Source of the DNA: RI-106 sp964496875
Lineage (GTDB): Bacteria > Cyanobacteriota > Vampirovibrionia > Obscuribacterales > Obscuribacteraceae
Length of the DNA: 64,000 nucleotides
NCBI GenBank assembly: GCA_964496875.1
Contig: CAZCBH010000011.1
Location: forward strand, 38,471-102,470
Reading direction: 5' to 3'
This document shows positions 62,058-64,000 of the stretch, piece by piece; the stretch's first letter is position 1; each line of letters begins with the position of its first letter. A program made the translations under genes and the position numbers. The notes beneath the pieces were generated by a model that was given only the letters and a program-made list of their open reading frames with translations, made no database searches and was not told the DNA's origin.

Positions 62058-62311
62058 TTCTAAATCACTGAGTTGAGATCTGGCGCCATTTTATCATGAT
62101 GCTCCAGCATGCCAAGGTGTTCCCGAAGGCAAGCTGTTGATGTTGTGATGTCAAGCGGAGCGAGTCCACTCTATTTAGGCACCATAGCCGTTTTGTGCCA
62201 GTTAAATAAAAACTCATCGTCGTCGGATTTATAAACAATATTTGTCCCGCATCGAAGATGGTCCATTTATTTGAACACGCATGGCTACTTCTTTTCAGTC
62301 TGTTCAACAGT

Positions 62312-63814
62312 TTAGTTGTCGAACCACTTTATCGGATAGGGCTCCATATTGACGTTTATCTGTTTGACCTCGGTGTAGTTCTCCAGACCATAGGTACCCA
62401 GTTCACGTCCCCAGCCGCTCTGTTTGTAGCCGCCCCACGGACATTCGTTATATGTGTTGTGATAGCCGTTGATCCAGGTGATACCGGCTTTAAGCCCTTT
62501 TATGAAACGATGGGCGCGGGTGATATCGTTGGTGAAGACCGCACCGGCAAGGCCGAAAGTGGTGTCATTGGACAGTTTCAGCGCTTCTGCTTCGGTGGAG
62601 AAACGCTGGAGAACGACCACCGGTCCGAAGATCTCTTCCTGGACTATTCTCATGTCCGGTCTGGTCTCACTGAATACGGTAGGGCTCACATAATAGCCGT
62701 TTCCGAAAGATTTGCCCTGCAGGCTCTGACCGCCGGTTTCAAGGCGTGCCCCTTCTCTTTGACCGATCTCGATATAGTCCATCACCCGGGCGAGTTGTTT
62801 ATCGTTGACCAGGGGACCCATCTCTGTTGCAGGATCTATACCGGGACCAATTTTGATCTTCTTCGCTCTTTCACAGAGACGGTGTAGAAATTCGTGATAG
62901 ACGGAATCCTCTATGATCATCCTGGAGCCGGCGGAGCAGACCTGACCTGCGTTGCAGTAGATGGCGAAAAGGGCATAGTCCACGGCAATGTCGATATCGA
63001 AATCTCCGAAGACCACCATAGGCGACTTGCCGCCTAGCTCCAGAGTCACTTTCTTGAGATTGGAGAGAGCTGCCTGGGCGACGGCTTTGCCGGTTTTGAC
63101 ACTGCCGGTGAAGGCAAGCTTGTCGACCAGATGACTTTCGGCTATTACATGACCGACATCGGGACCGCCGCCGGGAACGATGTTGACCACACCGTTGGGC
63201 AGACCTGCTTCTTGCAGGATCTCGGCCAGCATGATAGCTGTCAGGGGAGTGAATTCAGAGGGTTTCAACACGCAGGTGTTGCCGGCGCAAAGTGCCGGAG
63301 CAAGCTTCCAGGCTGCCATCAAAAGAGGATAGTTCCAGGGGATGATCTGACCGCAAACCCCAATCGGTTCTCTTACAATTGATGTCACCGACGGTGCCGG
63401 TACTTCTACGGTTTCGCCATGGGGTTTGGTGGCGAGACCGGCATAATATCTGAAGCAAGCCGCTGCATCAGCCATATCATAGACCGACTCTCTAATCGGT
63501 TTGCCTCCGTTGAGAGTCTCTACTTCGGCTAGTTGCTCGGCTCTCTCTTCGATTAGCTCTGCGGTTCTGAAAAGGATTTTGGCTCTGTCTACGGCGCTGG
63601 TCTTGGTCCAGGGACCTTCGTCGAAGGCGCGTCTTGCACTGTGTATAGCTTCTTCAGCCAGTTTGGCGTCGGCCTCCTGGACTTTTGCCAGGACCGTACC
63701 ATCGGCCGGATTGATCAGCTCTCTTTCTGAGCTGCCATCACGAAAGTTGCCGTCTATCCATAACTGCCATTTACGATCGAAGTCGATTTTGGATACCGCT
63801 ACTGTCTGAGCCAT
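62312..63814 (-). CDS. NAD-dependent aldehyde dehydrogenase
   Basis: 500 residues. Conserved TGSVKTGK, catalytic Glu in LELGGKSPMVVF, catalytic Cys in NAGQVCSAGSRM, and the FGPV / GGYKQSGWGRELG motifs. Resembles betaine-aldehyde and related dehydrogenases; the exact substrate is uncertain. An ordinary ATG start. The window ends about 190 nt upstream. Confidence 0.95.
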   Translation of the reverse strand: MAQTVAVSKIDFDRKWQLWIDGNFRDGSSERELINPADGTVLAKVQEADAKLAEEAIHSARRAFDEGPWTKTSAVDRAKILFRTAELIEERAEQLAEVETLNGGKPIRESVYDMADAAACFRYYAGLATKPHGETVEVPAPSVTSIVREPIGVCGQIIPWNYPLLMAAWKLAPALCAGNTCVLKPSEFTPLTAIMLAEILQEAGLPNGVVNIVPGGGPDVGHVIAESHLVDKLAFTGSVKTGKAVAQAALSNLKKVTLELGGKSPMVVFGDFDIDIAVDYALFAIYCNAGQVCSAGSRMIIEDSVYHEFLHRLCERAKKIKIGPGIDPATEMGPLVNDKQLARVMDYIEIGQREGARLETGGQSLQGKSFGNGYYVSPTVFSETRPDMRIVQEEIFGPVVVLQRFSTEAEALKLSNDTTFGLAGAVFTNDITRAHRFIKGLKAGITWINGYHNTYNECPWGGYKQSGWGRELGTYGLENYTEVKQINVNMEPYPIKWFDN

Positions 63815-64000
63815 CGTGACTGACCTCTTGCTTAGAATATGTGAATATCAAATGATATCACCTTCTATTGCCTTATTTAGCCTGTTGACGGCTTAAATGG
63901 CATGTTAACTGATATTCAGCTATGGTCTATAATTATGACCGCATATTATTCAGGCGCAGGCGCTTGTTGCCAAGCGCTTCTTAGAAGAACCACTTGTTGG

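Noticed and set aside
63924..63940. Imperfect palindrome GGTCTATAATTATGACC upstream of the aldehyde dehydrogenase
   Set aside because: Arms are only four bases plus AT-rich centre; not distinguishable from chance.
1..64000. CRISPR arrays, tRNA or rRNA genes, prophage
   Set aside because: No regularly spaced repeats, cloverleaf-like segments, rRNA signatures or phage structural genes were seen on reading; a tRNAscan or Infernal run would settle small RNAs.

Overview
The window looks like a chromosomal piece of a Gram-negative, non-photosynthetic relative of the Cyanobacteria (Melainabacteria/Vampirovibrionia, possibly an Obscuribacter-like organism). The clues are: a BamA/Omp85 with three POTRA domains (the cyanobacterial pattern), Skp/OmpH, LpxD, LpxC and an LptD-like protein (an LPS outer membrane); OpcA next to zwf (known from Cyanobacteria and Actinobacteria); a long-chain, IsiB-like flavodoxin; many TPR proteins and Ser/Thr kinases; and no photosynthesis gene. 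The lineage is an inference. No rRNA, tRNA, CRISPR array, prophage or complete insertion sequence was seen.

Layout. 1-570 (-): the start of a truncated RmlD-like sugar reductase whose catalytic Tyr is Phe. 628-19005 (-): the centrepiece, about 18 kb in one direction with mostly overlapping or abutting genes. In transcription order it reads CheW, CheW, cytoplasmic MCP with an N-terminal transposase-type helix-turn-helix, CheR-TPR, CheW, CheA-REC, CheB, single receiver, PAS-acidic-REC-degenerate HPt, stand-alone HPt, TPR membrane protein, two membrane Ser/Thr kinases, and a polytopic membrane protein. The core resembles the Frz and Wsp 'alternative function' chemosensory systems. 19260-21199 (+): an Mla-like permease and an MCE protein without an ATPase. 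21215-23089 (-): a kinase-LRR receptor. 23160-25436: flavodoxin and a PepSY membrane protein, divergent, sharing three copies of a Fur-like box. 25756-30019 (-): a glycosyltransferase, a TagO/WecA-like transferase and glyA. 30171-36239 (-): zwf-opcA-pgl-gnd-recO, the oxidative pentose phosphate pathway.

36417-40423 (+): FAD oxidase, short RecQ, and a membrane protein. 40878-45285 (-): a TPR protein, a CPBP protease, small membrane proteins and a ribbon-helix-helix protein. 45670-47385 (+): selD-yedF, selenium metabolism. 47814-48950 (+): a secreted esterase. 48924-51643 (-): Fe-alcohol dehydrogenase, SCP2 protein and PfkB kinase. 51903-55693 (+): LptD-like protein, ROK sugar kinase and a small acidic membrane protein. 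55704-62057 (-): bamA-skp-lpxD-lpxC and a DUF4139 protein (outer-membrane assembly). 62312-63814 (-): aldehyde dehydrogenase.

The most unusual object is the chemosensory operon. Its receptor lacks membrane segments and begins with a DNA-binding-like fold. The operon carries a branched phosphorelay with one intact and one His-to-Asn HPt, and continues into Ser/Thr kinases. Other items worth attention are the Fur-like three-box control region at 24.0-24.3 kb, a 29-bp repeat inside a 17-bp hairpin (47.7 kb, second copy at 55.1 kb), a 64-nt nested hairpin in front of the Mla genes, and an Mla permease without the EQID coupling motif.
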